In this document: piece after piece, positions 16,503 through 25,375 of the stretch
Position numbering within the stretch: position 1 is the stretch's first letter
Layout: each line of letters begins with the position of its first letter
Assembly: GCF_900103665.1 (NCBI RefSeq)
Contig: NZ_FNGY01000004.1
Coordinates: 1-64,000 of the forward strand
DNA length: 64,000 nucleotides
From: Pedobacter steynii
Lineage (GTDB): Bacteria; Bacteroidota; Bacteroidia; Sphingobacteriales; Sphingobacteriaceae
Direction: 5' to 3'
The notes under the pieces: generated by a model
Databases searched by the model: none
Told to the model about the DNA's origin: nothing
Seen by the model: only the letters and a program-made list of their open reading frames with translations
Made by a program: the position numbers and the translations under genes

Positions 16503-19193
16503 ATGTCCAGCCACCCATTTTACAGTCCAAAATCCCCTAATTATTCCTCATCCAACGATCAAGCACATTTCAATGCTACTCGTGTTCCTTATCCAATGGA
16601 TAAAACATTGAATACCCTATTGGAAGAGCAAGTCTTAAAAACCCCTGATCATATCGCTCTGCGACTTGGAAAGGAATCGATGACCTATAAGGATTTAAAT
16701 GAACGGGCCAATCAACTGGCCAGGCTCATTATTGAATGTGGTGTAAAACAAGGCGATAATGTAGGGCTACTGGTACTGCGCAGTTTCGATATGATTATCG
16801 GAATGTATGCGATACTCAAAGCGGGAGCAGCATATATCCCTATTGATCCCGAATATCCTGTTGACAGACAACTGTATATACTTTCGAACGCAGCGATCAG
16901 CCTGTTGCTCAGCGACTCAACGCATCCGGTCACCGATTTAATACCTGCAGGAAAATCCTTAAACATTAGCACCGCATCAGTTGACCACTATCATAAAAGC
17001 AATTTAAACTTAAGCATTGATAGCCGGCAATTGGCTTATATCATTTATACGTCAGGTTCAACGGGCAAACCAAAAGGTGTAATGATTGAACATCATTCGG
17101 CTGTCAATCTGATTTTATGGGTAAACCAACAGTTTAATATCGGAACTGAGGACCGTCTGCTCTTCCTTACTTCCATGTGTTTTGACCTCTCTGTTTACGA
17201 TATATTTGGAATTTTAGCGACGGGTGGCTCATTGGTTATAGCCGAACAGGCACAACTGAGTGATATCAATCAGCTTCACTGGATGCTTCAGCATTACCAG
17301 ATCACTTTTTGGGACTCTGTACCCACTACACTCGATTACTTAGTGAAGGAGCTCGAATTAACCGATAAGGATTACAGACAGCTTTCGCTCAGGGTCTGCT
17401 TTTTGAGTGGCGACTGGATTCCGCTAAGTCTGCCAGACAGGTTAAAACATTTTTTCCCAAATGTCAGTGTCATCAGCCTTGGTGGAGCTACCGAAGCAAC
17501 GGTTTGGTCGAACTATTTCGTAGTAGAGAAAATAGAGCCAGACTGGAGAAGCATCCCCTATGGTAAACCGATTAATAACAACTTCTTTTATATACTTGAT
17601 GAACAACTCCAACCAGTTCCCGCAGGAGTTACCGGAGAATTATTCATAGGTGGTGTTGGTGTGGCCCGGGGTTATGCCAACGATGCGGAGAAAACAACCG
17701 CCGCATTCTTACCTGATCCTTTTAATACGGATTCCGGCGCAACAATGTACCGTACCGGTGATTTGGGTCGGATGCTACCGGACATGAACATGGAATTTCT
17801 CGGCAGAAAAGACACTCAGGTAAAAATAAGAGGCTTCAGGGTTGAACTCGGTGAAATTGAGCATGTGCTTAATCAGTCAGAACATCTGGAAAGTGCCATC
17901 GTCCTTGCAAAAGATGATCAGCAGGGAAAAAAGGAGCTGATCGCCTATGTTGTTCCCCTGCCAACTTTTGAAAAGAAGGCCATTGTCACTTATTTGGAAA
18001 GCTTATTGCCAAATTACATGATTCCTCTGGCATGGGTTGAAATGCAAAGTCTGCCTTTAAACATTAATGGTAAAATTGACAGAAAGGCTTTATTGGATGT
18101 AGCTATTCCACGCGAAGCCAGTCCAACGTATGCAGCACCTATAAACCGGCTTGAAAAAATAATGACAACGATCTGGGAACAGGTATTTGGCATGGAAAAG
18201 CTGGGAATCAATGACAATTTCTTTGAACTGGGGGGCCATTCTATTATGGCGATGCAGATCCTGTCGAGGTTTGAAAAAGAAACAGGAACAGCTTTTCCTG
18301 CAGCTATATTATTTAAAAACCCAACCATCTCCTCTTTACTTGCTTCAATAGAAAAAGAGGGTGTTGCGGAGCGGGAATGGAAATCTCTTATTCCGATTAA
18401 ACCGACCGGAAATAAAATGCCTTTATATATTGTCCATGGTGATGGACTTTATGTATTGAATTTTAAAGATCTGGCAAAATATGTAGATGATGAACAACCC
18501 TTATTTGGCTTACAACCCCCGGATCTAAAAGAGGTCGACAATACCATTGAAACGATGTCTGACATCGCCGGGCATTATATTGATGAAATAGTAGAGCACA
18601 ATCCAAATGGTCCCTATGCGATAGCCGGTTACTCTTTTGGTGGATACATTGCTGTGGAGATGGAAAGACAACTTACTGCTTTGGGCAAAGAAGTGAAAAT
18701 GCTGGGAATTTTTGATACCGATGCAGAAAATTGTGTTTATAACAAACCGTTGCGTACGATATTCCGAAAAAAAATCAGACGGCAATTGCCGAAATTACTA
18801 TGGTTGATCAGGTCTTTCTTTAAACACCCCTCAACGACCCTTAATTATCAATTCAACCAATTTCAAAAAAAGCTACGTAACACAGGCTATAGCCTTGGCT
18901 TAATAAAAAAGCCAAAACTGGATGAAGTTTACACCAGAATCCAGTTAATTAACCAAAAACACCAGACTGCATTTAAAACTTATGAGATCGTCCCTTTCAA
19001 TAATTTTGTTTATCTGTTTAAAGCAAAAAAACGGGTCTACTTTGTAGACGACTTTAAATATCTCGGCTGGAAGAAGTATGCCGAAAAAGGTGTAAAAGTA
19101 TTCGATGTTTCAGGAGATCATGAAACGATGCTTCATCATCCAAACGTGATTGAGTTTGGAAAAATATTACAGGACGCTTTAGACAATAGCTAA
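16503..19193 (+). CDS. Free-standing A-T-TE nonribosomal peptide synthetase
   Basis: 896 residues, single module without a condensation domain. The adenylation domain (about 35-530) has A3 YIIYTSGSTGKPKG, A5 GGATEATVW, A7 YRTGDLGR, A8 RGFRVELGEIEHVL and A10 NGKIDRKAL with the catalytic Lys524. A thiolation domain (about 545-615) carries the phosphopantetheine site DNFFELGGHS (Ser580). A thioesterase (about 630-896) has the nucleophile Ser711 in GYSFGG and a late GDHETML histidine. Hand-aligned specificity residues are Asp228, Leu229, Tyr232, Asp271, Phe300, Ser302, Leu326, Val334, Trp335 and Lys524. This is close to the textbook cysteine code DLYNLSLIWK. A single amino acid is probably activated and released, or transferred by the TE. 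No phosphopantetheinyl transferase is in the window. Confidence 0.92.
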   Translation: MSSHPFYSPKSPNYSSSNDQAHFNATRVPYPMDKTLNTLLEEQVLKTPDHIALRLGKESMTYKDLNERANQLARLIIECGVKQGDNVGLLVLRSFDMIIGMYAILKAGAAYIPIDPEYPVDRQLYILSNAAISLLLSDSTHPVTDLIPAGKSLNISTASVDHYHKSNLNLSIDSRQLAYIIYTSGSTGKPKGVMIEHHSAVNLILWVNQQFNIGTEDRLLFLTSMCFDLSVYDIFGILATGGSLVIAEQAQLSDINQLHWMLQHYQITFWDSVPTTLDYLVKELELTDKDYRQLSLRVCFLSGDWIPLSLPDRLKHFFPNVSVISLGGATEATVWSNYFVVEKIEPDWRSIPYGKPINNNFFYILDEQLQPVPAGVTGELFIGGVGVARGYANDAEKTTAAFLPDPFNTDSGATMYRTGDLGRMLPDMNMEFLGRKDTQVKIRGFRVELGEIEHVLNQSEHLESAIVLAKDDQQGKKELIAYVVPLPTFEKKAIVTYLESLLPNYMIPLAWVEMQSLPLNINGKIDRKALLDVAIPREASPTYAAPINRLEKIMTTIWEQVFGMEKLGINDNFFELGGHSIMAMQILSRFEKETGTAFPAAILFKNPTISSLLASIEKEGVAEREWKSLIPIKPTGNKMPLYIVHGDGLYVLNFKDLAKYVDDEQPLFGLQPPDLKEVDNTIETMSDIAGHYIDEIVEHNPNGPYAIAGYSFGGYIAVEMERQLTALGKEVKMLGIFDTDAENCVYNKPLRTIFRKKIRRQLPKLLWLIRSFFKHPSTTLNYQFNQFQKKLRNTGYSLGLIKKPKLDEVYTRIQLINQKHQTAFKTYEIVPFNNFVYLFKAKKRVYFVDDFKYLGWKKYAEKGVKVFDVSGDHETMLHHPNVIEFGKILQDALDNS

Positions 19194-19216
19194 TCAAGTA
19201 ACCCAATTCTAATTTT

Positions 19217-19669
19217 ATGACCATTAAGCCAATTACCACAACTGATCTTGAAATCTGTGCCACTGCTTATCTGCAAACGTATAACCAGGCGCCATGGAAC
19301 TATCAATGGAAATATGAAGATGCCCTAAAGTATCTGGAAGAATACTTCTCCTCTCCACAGTTTAAAGGTTTTGTTCTATTTGACAATGACACTTTTGCCG
19401 GAGCAATCTTTACCCATACAAAAACCTGGTGGACAGGCTCACAACTTTATATCGATGAACTATTTATTGCGCCTCAATTGCAAAAAAAGGGATATGGGAA
19501 AATGTTGATGAATCATGCAGAAGAATATGCACTTGAACAGGGATTAAGTACAGTAACACTAATGACTCATCAGTTTATGCCAGCCATGAAGTTCTATCAG
19601 GATATTGATTTTATGCATGCACCGCCGTTCGTTATTTTATTCAAGCTGGTTGATGGCCATAAGAAGTAA
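19217..19669 (+). CDS. GNAT-family N-acetyltransferase
   Basis: 150 residues with the GNAT core. The N-terminal strand and helix are ITTTDLEICATAYLQTYNQAPW. YIDELFIAPQLQKKGYGKMLMNHAEEYA holds motif A, with the acetyl-CoA pyrophosphate loop Q-K-K-G-Y-G-K. The C-terminal part TLMTHQFMPAMKFYQDIDFMHAP is motif B-like. It starts 23 bp after the NRPS stop and shares its terminator, so it is likely co-transcribed. It may acetylate the NRPS product or protect the cell from it. Substrate unknown. Confidence 0.85.
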   Translation: MTIKPITTTDLEICATAYLQTYNQAPWNYQWKYEDALKYLEEYFSSPQFKGFVLFDNDTFAGAIFTHTKTWWTGSQLYIDELFIAPQLQKKGYGKMLMNHAEEYALEQGLSTVTLMTHQFMPAMKFYQDIDFMHAPPFVILFKLVDGHKK

Positions 19670-19694
19670 GCCCCACCTTTCTGTGGGGGCTTTT
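19670..19694 (+). terminator. Intrinsic terminator after the NRPS-GNAT pair
   Basis: GCCCCAC (19670-19676), loop CTTTCT, then GTGGGGGC (19683-19690) with one bulged G, followed by TTTT. It begins at the GNAT stop codon and ends the transcript. Confidence 0.8.
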
Positions 19695-19732
19695 GCTGAT
19701 GATCATAACGGTGAATTTGGTTTTAACCGCAA

Positions 19733-20800
19733 TTACAGGACATATTGACCGGCAATTTTTTCTTCCGGCTTAGTAACACACAAATACAAGCACAGGAGAA
19801 AGAAATATTCCAGGGGTTTCATCAATCTATAAACCAGGTTTGAGCCCTGTTGACTAGTGATTTTCTTTGATAACGGATAGCCGTATTTATCATAGCAAGC
19901 CCTGATTGCCCGATGTGCTGCCGGGAGATTTTCCTGGATCAACTCTTCAAAAGCGTTCGCAATGAGCAGCTGCCTGTTTACGATAATTTCATGACCATGC
20001 CTTATTCCTAAACGAAGCGGCTTTACCACTTTCGGATCACCACAAACTGCGACCGTACATAAATAATGACCTTGATGGTCTAAAAATGGTGGATGAGTCT
20101 TAGTCGAAAAACGCCAGGTTGTGGTTTCGGTAAACACCTTACTCATCGAATCCGCCTCTTGTCCGAATAAGATCAATAAAGCAACGATAACGACAAAAAC
20201 CGGAATCAACAAAATTAACACGTAGAATGGCTGATGGGCGGTCTTCGCCATCTTTTGGTTTAAATAATTGAGCACTTTATTGCGATAAACCTTATCATTT
20301 GCAACAGCAAGCTCTTCCACAACGCATTTACAAATTACGGCTACCGCAGTTAAAATATAGGCAAAAGGTAAAAAACCGAACAGCCATCCATCATAAGACT
20401 CCGTACTATGAGAGATTTGAACAAATACAGCAATACTGATGGGGATGCCGGTTAAAACAAAAACCAGCATCAGCACAAACCATAACGGAGGCATCGCCCG
20501 TCCTTTTAACCATAGCTTCCACAGTCCGAACACAGCCAGAACAAAAAAGGTGATGAGGCTCAACAGGTGCTTAGATGCAAAGGGCGAATAGCCCCCATCA
20601 ACGATGTCAATCGCAGTATAATAGTCCGCAGCATAGATCATTAAACCGCAACAGAACAACAAAAAAGAGAGTGTAAAGCCCAGTATAAACACATATTCCA
20701 ACGTTTTTACCGGTGTAGCTACGCCTTTTCTTGCTTGTTTGTAGATTACACAGCCCAAAACCGGTAATGACAATAAAAATATGATTGTTATGATTTCCAT
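19733..20800 (-). CDS. Hypothetical membrane protein, probable DUF6688 family
   Basis: 355 residues. The first 215 contain about six transmembrane helices, including PVLGCVIYK, FILGFTLSFLLFCCGLMIY, LLSLITFFVLAVFGLW and FYVLILLIPVFVVIVALLILF. The C-terminal third is soluble and has a conserved-looking block CGDPKVVKPLRLGIRHGHEI followed by NRQLLIANAFEELIQ, then YDKYGYPLSK. I associate this block with DUF6688 from memory. Its start overlaps the end of the upstream GNAT gene (20788) by 13 bp, so the two form a translationally coupled pair. Function unknown. Confidence 0.65.
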   Translation of the reverse strand: MEIITIIFLLSLPVLGCVIYKQARKGVATPVKTLEYVFILGFTLSFLLFCCGLMIYAADYYTAIDIVDGGYSPFASKHLLSLITFFVLAVFGLWKLWLKGRAMPPLWFVLMLVFVLTGIPISIAVFVQISHSTESYDGWLFGFLPFAYILTAVAVICKCVVEELAVANDKVYRNKVLNYLNQKMAKTAHQPFYVLILLIPVFVVIVALLILFGQEADSMSKVFTETTTWRFSTKTHPPFLDHQGHYLCTVAVCGDPKVVKPLRLGIRHGHEIIVNRQLLIANAFEELIQENLPAAHRAIRACYDKYGYPLSKKITSQQGSNLVYRLMKPLEYFFLLCLYLCVTKPEEKIAGQYVL

Positions 20801-21327
20801 TCTTCGTTTAACATGGAATACAAAACCAGGTCAAGAAACTTACCATTAACCAGGTCCGCTTGTCTCAATATACCTTCTTTTGTGAAATTCAGCTTCTTTG
20901 GAATGGCCAGGCTTCTGACATTACTTTCGGCTGCTTTAATCTCTATTCTGTTTAAACCCAATTCCGTAAAACCATAACTGATCAAACCTTTACATGATTT
21001 TGTAATGATTCCCTTGCCTTCCTCCTTTTTACCGAGCCAATAACCAATTTCAGCACTTTTATTATAGGTATTTATATAGTGTAATCCCATTTTCCCTACC
21101 GGCTTTTCGTCTAACAAGATCACAAAATTTATATCATTTCCCTGCTGGTATTGTAACTCGCAGTTCCTGATGTAATTATTGAAATTTTCCAGGGATTCGG
21201 CATTATCACCCCATGCTAAAAATTCAGCAAAATGGGTTCTGTTTCCTTCAATAACAGCGTATAGTCCCGTAGCATGCTGCGCTGCAATCAGTTCAAGAGT
21301 TATATTTTCGTCTATATTGATTTTCAT
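20788..21327 (-). CDS. GNAT acetyltransferase, RimJ/RimL-like
   Basis: 179 residues with the RimL-type pattern. AEIGYWLGKKEEGKGIITKSCKGLISYGFTELGLNRIEIKAAESNVRSLAIPKKLNFTKEG contains the acetyl-CoA loop K-E-E-G-K-G-I and the conserved N-x-x-S. Relatives acetylate ribosomal protein N-termini or amino-sugar antibiotics. It is the first gene of a two-gene unit with the downstream membrane protein. The start ATG is preceded by an AT-rich leader. Confidence 0.85.
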   Translation of the reverse strand: MKINIDENITLELIAAQHATGLYAVIEGNRTHFAEFLAWGDNAESLENFNNYIRNCELQYQQGNDINFVILLDEKPVGKMGLHYINTYNKSAEIGYWLGKKEEGKGIITKSCKGLISYGFTELGLNRIEIKAAESNVRSLAIPKKLNFTKEGILRQADLVNGKFLDLVLYSMLNEEWKS

Positions 21328-21644
21328 CAGAATATATTTGTTGTTTTTCGTATTATTTTATTGATTTCCAATGGTATTCATGAGCTCACACGCTCGGTTC
21401 ATTTCGTGAAGTGATCTTTGAGATCATGATGGTTTCATCGTTTAATTCCAGGCCATCAAGTTAGCTAATTTATTAAGAAATTTATCCGCAGAATCCTTCA
21501 AAAATATAGAATCCCTCTCCTGTCCCTTTCCAAAAAGAAGATACAGCGTAAAATCCGATATATTTTAGCAACATCCATTTTGTATATTTGAAAACTGACG
21601 GACTTATACGATAAAAAATTGTCAGGTCATTTGCATGCAAACCT
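21328..21644. other. Intergenic region between divergent genes
   Basis: 317 bp without a convincing gene. It contains a small TGATCT/AGATCA inverted repeat (21412-21426). Near the right end is a -7 promoter match for the VOC gene. A minus-strand frame at 21482-21703 crosses the next gene start and resembles no known family. Confidence 0.4.
21583..21590 (+). promoter_or_regulatory. Candidate -7 promoter element of the VOC gene
   Basis: TATATTTG is an exact match to the Bacteroidetes TAnnTTTG element, 54 bp before the VOC gene ATG. No well-spaced -33 TTG is seen. Confidence 0.4.
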
Positions 21645-22157
21645 ATGGCAACGATGTTACCAAAAAAAACAACCTGTTTATTAACCAGCATCGTGCTGAC
21701 CATTACCCTCTATTTTTCCTGTAAAAACGAAAAGAAAGATTCCCTTACAAAAGATGTAATCACAAAGATGAGCACTAAAAAAAATTCCAATCCGGTTGTC
21801 TATTTTGAAATTCCGGTAACCGACATGGACAGAGCCGTAAAATTTTATGCTGCCGTTTTCAACTTTAACTTTGAGAAAGACATGATCGATCACAATGAAA
21901 TGGCTTTATTTCCTTTTACCGTAACAGATAGTGGTATTTCGGGCGCGTTGGCAAAAGGAGAAATATACAAACCGACTATAGACGGTACGCTGATCTATTT
22001 TAAGACAGAAAACATTGATGCAACACTAAAATTAGCTTTAAAAAACGGAGGGCAAATTTTATATCCCGAAACCTCAAATGGAGCATTCGGATCTGTTGCA
22101 GAATTTAAGGATAGCGAGGGAAACCGAATTGCCCTACATATGGCTGCAAATCAATAA
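21645..22157 (+). CDS. VOC (glyoxalase/bleomycin-resistance) fold lipoprotein
   Basis: 170 residues. Residues about 1-25 look like a lipoprotein signal (KKTTCLLTSIVLTITLYFSC, lipobox YFSC). The mature part is a single VOC domain: VVYFEIPVTDMDRAVKFYAAVFNFNFEKD, a central strand set, then FGSVAEFKDSEGNRIALH. VOC enzymes are usually cytosolic, so a lipidated form would be unusual. An internal ATG at codon 42 (MSTKKNSNPVVYFEIP) would give a normal cytosolic VOC protein and cannot be excluded. Metal-ligand positions are only partly conserved, so it may be a binding protein rather than an enzyme. Confidence 0.75.
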   Translation: MATMLPKKTTCLLTSIVLTITLYFSCKNEKKDSLTKDVITKMSTKKNSNPVVYFEIPVTDMDRAVKFYAAVFNFNFEKDMIDHNEMALFPFTVTDSGISGALAKGEIYKPTIDGTLIYFKTENIDATLKLALKNGGQILYPETSNGAFGSVAEFKDSEGNRIALHMAANQ

Positions 22158-22264
22158 ATAATCTATTGATGGTGGCCGTGATATCTTAACACTCTTTAAC
22201 AGTCTGCAAAGGTGATGTCACTCTGATTTTAGCTATATTTAGGTTATAAATATTTTCAATTTAT

Positions 22265-23293
22265 ATGAAAAGATACCTGGTTTTAGCTTTACTTGTCGCC
22301 GGCCATTACAGCGCTGCATTTTGTCAGGATGAAAATCTGAAAAAAGAAACCCTGAAAAAGAAATATGAAAATTCTGATATAGGCCAGGAAATCGACAAAA
22401 AAATGCGGTCTGATGTTCAGTATCCTGACAGCATCGTATTGGCACCGCTGCATTTCATCAACACTTACATCCCTCTGGATAAGGCGGGTTTTGACTTTAC
22501 CAGCATTTCTTTGGATGTGGTGGTGAAAACCAAAATCCCTAAAGGGTATAACTTTTACATTTCCCCGTTTAACGGCACTTTTAACGAAATCCAGTTCTAT
22601 GCAGGGATTCAGACTTCTTCTGACGGAATACCGGCAAAAGGAGGAAAAGAACGGAAAATCGGAAGAGGGGGAATTTTCTCCAGATGGATGGAAAGGGACA
22701 CAGCGGCATTAAAGGCAACTGGTTATTATGCCAGCAGCGATGGTGAAGGAGATTTCATCAGCGTAAGAAACAAAGTAAAATGGGATCAGGGTACTTATCG
22801 TTTAACCCTTTATAAGTCGGGAGAAGTGGATGGAAAGCCGGTCCCACCTGATTATAAAGGCAAGGACCTTATTTTTGCCTGGGGCGAATACGAACACAGC
22901 TGGGTAACGATGAGCGTTGAGGATCTTAAAACAGGAAAAAAATACATCATAGGATCTATGGCCTTTCCCGGAAAAAAGCTATTGTTCGGTAATTATAACG
23001 CCATTTTCCTCGAGCAATATGGCTCAGTGATCAATTTTGCAAAAGAGAAACCGAAGGCTACCCCTCTTGCTGTCAACTACAAAGACTTACCAGTGGTTAA
23101 ACTGGAGATTAAAAATCTCATGTTGAACGGAAAACTGGTAATTCCAAAGGCTGTGATCACGAATCCCAACCTCACCCATCATCCGGAACAATCAAAAATA
23201 GCAATGCCTATCCCCATTTTGTCGAAAGATGCTTACGATCCTAAAACAGGAACGATCAGTTATGAAGTAGGTGAATTTCAGCGCTGGAAGTAG
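22265..23293 (+). CDS. Secreted protein, DUF3472-like
   Basis: 342 residues with a clean signal peptide (KRYLVLALLVAGHYSAAFC, cleaved near CQD). The pattern is FYAGIQTSSDG, GGIFSRWMERD, YYASSDGEGDFISVRNKVKWDQGTYRLTLY, then WVTMSVEDLKTGKKYIIGSMAFPG. This resembles DUF3472 surface or lectin-like proteins of Bacteroidota. The likely role is carbohydrate or surface binding, but no catalytic residues are known for the family. Not adjacent to a SusCD system. The family call is by pattern memory and moderate. Confidence 0.6.
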   Translation: MKRYLVLALLVAGHYSAAFCQDENLKKETLKKKYENSDIGQEIDKKMRSDVQYPDSIVLAPLHFINTYIPLDKAGFDFTSISLDVVVKTKIPKGYNFYISPFNGTFNEIQFYAGIQTSSDGIPAKGGKERKIGRGGIFSRWMERDTAALKATGYYASSDGEGDFISVRNKVKWDQGTYRLTLYKSGEVDGKPVPPDYKGKDLIFAWGEYEHSWVTMSVEDLKTGKKYIIGSMAFPGKKLLFGNYNAIFLEQYGSVINFAKEKPKATPLAVNYKDLPVVKLEIKNLMLNGKLVIPKAVITNPNLTHHPEQSKIAMPIPILSKDAYDPKTGTISYEVGEFQRWK

Positions 23294-23303
23294 GCATGCT
23301 TAT

Positions 23304-24104
23304 TTAAAAATTACCGAAGGTGACCTCAACTGGCAGGCCATCTTTTGAATAACAGACCCTGACATATTCCAGGGCTGCATCTTCAGGCAAACAATAGGTT
23401 AGGTCAAATTCTCCCTGTTTATAGTAGTCCAGAATATCCAGGCTGATCATTTCCAGTTCCTCTGCAGTCATGGACAACTTAGTGGCAAGCGCTTCCCTGG
23501 AGGTTTCATCAAACTCAGGAATCCGGTTTAAAACCGGATCAATCCAGGAGAGGCAGGCAGAAAGATCTTTGACATCATCGACATGAACGACAATAGAAAA
23601 ATTGTGATCTTCTGATTGATATTCGTCGAATGTGTAGGTGCCGTAAGCAAAAACAAACTCACCTATTCCCTGTTGTGTATAGTCTGTCGTATCTTTTTCC
23701 TGATTACAATTAAAGAATGTCCAGTCTATATAGGCTTCTTCTACCCTTGCTCCACCAAGAGGAATCAGGTCCCACATCCGGGTAAGTTGTTCTAAATTTG
23801 CAGCCATGGCCCTCCCATCTTCAGCAACAAAAGTATAAGTTCCTTTATCCAGCGTAACACTTTTAATTTTAAAGGCGGAGGGTACATAAAAACTTGAAGC
23901 CCCTCCCTGAGCACCCGCAAAACATTTCTGAACCTGATCAACCTCGCAGTACTTAAATACAAGAAGAGCACTGGAATTTTGTTGCGCCCAATAATAGAAC
24001 TGGTCGGCCAAATCCCCGGCTTCTTTTCTTGCTTCAGGGTCAGCACTGTTAATCCTTCTTAACAGATCAAATATTCTGGTCGTATCCTTATCCTCAATTT
24101 TCAT
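23304..24104 (-). CDS. Hypothetical cytosolic protein
   Basis: 266 acidic residues without signal peptide or membrane segment. The sequence has alternating strands (SFYVPSAFKIKSVTLDKGTYTFVAEDG; GEFVFAYGTYTFDEY) and a helical C-terminal part (REALATKLSMTAEELEMISLDILDYYKQGEF). It lies 11 bp downstream of a GNAT gene on the same strand, so the two are probably co-transcribed. No family recognised. The acidic, single-domain character is reminiscent of immunity-type or SUKH-like proteins, but nothing specific supports that. Confidence 0.55.
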   Translation of the reverse strand: MKIEDKDTTRIFDLLRRINSADPEARKEAGDLADQFYYWAQQNSSALLVFKYCEVDQVQKCFAGAQGGASSFYVPSAFKIKSVTLDKGTYTFVAEDGRAMAANLEQLTRMWDLIPLGGARVEEAYIDWTFFNCNQEKDTTDYTQQGIGEFVFAYGTYTFDEYQSEDHNFSIVVHVDDVKDLSACLSWIDPVLNRIPEFDETSREALATKLSMTAEELEMISLDILDYYKQGEFDLTYCLPEDAALEYVRVCYSKDGLPVEVTFGNF

Positions 24105-24115
24105 GTGATGTTAGT

Positions 24116-24679
24116 TTAAATTCCAGACCAATCAGGTTTACTGATCTGATAAACGAAATTCATTTTGGATACTTCCCCATAATAGGCTACTTCCTCTTCC
24201 CCAACTTTAGAGGCATTCAGTCTCCCAATGGCCATCTGTGAACGAATATTTTCTGCACCAATATGGAACATTACCTGATCAGCGAATTGAAAAGCATAAT
24301 CGATCATTAACTTCTTGAAGGAAGGATTGTATCCCTGGCCCCAGAACTTGCGACCAACAAAGGTATAACCAATAAAGACACGCTTCTTTTCCGGATCGAA
24401 ATCATAATACCTCGTACTGCCAACCACTTCTTCTGAATCTTTATTTAAGATCAGATAAGCGCCGCCTGATTCCATCGCTCCTTTAAAATAACTTTCAAAC
24501 ACTTCTCTTTTGTAGCGGTCTTTATTGGGATGCTGCTCCCAGATGAGTGGATCCGAAGCCACAGCATAAAGCCGCTCGAAATCATTTTCTTGCAGAGGAA
24601 TAAGCTTAACAAGCTCGTTTTCGAGTATGGCCTGAAGATCGGGATGTTTGTTATTTATTAATTGCATCTCCTTTTTCAT
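24116..24679 (-). CDS. GNAT acetyltransferase, RimL-like
   Basis: 187 residues. LIPLQENDFERLYAVASDPLIWEQHPNKDRYKREVFESYF is the typical RimL N-terminus. KRVFIGYTFVGRKFWGQGYNPSFKKLMIDYAFQ contains the acetyl-CoA loop (R-K-F-W-G-Q-G-Y-N), and NIRSQMAIGRLNASKVGEEE is the C-terminal signature. It probably acetylates an amino group on a protein N-terminus or a small molecule. First gene of a two-gene unit with the hypothetical gene downstream. Confidence 0.88.
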   Translation of the reverse strand: MKKEMQLINNKHPDLQAILENELVKLIPLQENDFERLYAVASDPLIWEQHPNKDRYKREVFESYFKGAMESGGAYLILNKDSEEVVGSTRYYDFDPEKKRVFIGYTFVGRKFWGQGYNPSFKKLMIDYAFQFADQVMFHIGAENIRSQMAIGRLNASKVGEEEVAYYGEVSKMNFVYQISKPDWSGI

Positions 24680-24808
24680 GATTATGATCCTAATTTAAGG
24701 AATTAAATCACTTCCTTAAAGATGGGAACGAATTGCATTTATCATAAAAATGTAAAGACAATTATCTGCAAATAATCAGGTACCCTATTGTTATATCTTT
24801 GAAACCGT

Positions 24809-25177
24809 ATGTTTATCAAACTATTTCATTTTCTATCGTTGTTTGCGTACCTCAACATAATTGCTTATGAAGCTGGAGATACTTCCTTAAATCAAAAGCA
24901 ATCTACTTTTGCGGGCGATTCAGTTCTGGAATTTGTACTGGATGACTTACTCGATATTCCAATGCATAATTATGAAGACGATATAAAAATTCCGAACGAG
25001 AATTACCGTCTTTTCCATACCGGCATTTATATCTTACCTGCAATTATTGTTTTCCTTTCCTTTTTCCTGTTTAAACAGATTGGAAAGCTAATTGTGATTG
25101 AACATCCGCTTTACAGAACAAAAAGCGTTTGTTTACCAAGTTATTACTCCCACCTTTTCAGGTTAAAACCATTCTAG
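24809..25177 (+). CDS. Hypothetical small membrane protein
   Basis: 122 residues with an N-terminal hydrophobic signal or helix (IKLFHFLSLFAYLNIIAY) and one clear transmembrane helix at about 70-90 (HTGIYILPAIIVFLSFFLF). An acidic, Asp-rich loop lies between them (LEFVLDDLLDIPMHNYEDDIK). A perfect TAnnTTTG match (24794-24801) lies only 7 bp before the ATG, so a very short leader or a different start is possible. No family recognised. It precedes the efflux operon by 200 bp. Confidence 0.5.
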   Translation: MFIKLFHFLSLFAYLNIIAYEAGDTSLNQKQSTFAGDSVLEFVLDDLLDIPMHNYEDDIKIPNENYRLFHTGIYILPAIIVFLSFFLFKQIGKLIVIEHPLYRTKSVCLPSYYSHLFRLKPF

Positions 25178-25375
25178 GGCAAACCCTCTTTTATTAGTAA
25201 ATTCTAATTCAGGCATTTCTTTGAGAAGCCCCGCCATTAAGCGCGGCCAAATTTCTGCTTTTCCTGGGTGTTTCAGCATTTACTAATCCTTTCCATTTCG
25301 TTTCTGTATCGAATTTCATTAAACCATTTATACATCTGGGCGTAAATCCATACGTCCACAAAACTCAGTATTGCC

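Noticed and set aside
16503..19193. Assignment as an atromentin/furanone-type A-T-TE quinone synthetase
   Set aside because: The domain order fits, but those enzymes activate aryl keto acids and generally lack the amino-anchoring Asp, which is present here (Asp228). Kept only as an alternative.
21482..21703. Minus-strand frame ending in WKGTGEGFYIFEGFCG
   Set aside because: It overlaps the start and promoter of the VOC gene and matches no family I know. Treated as non-coding.
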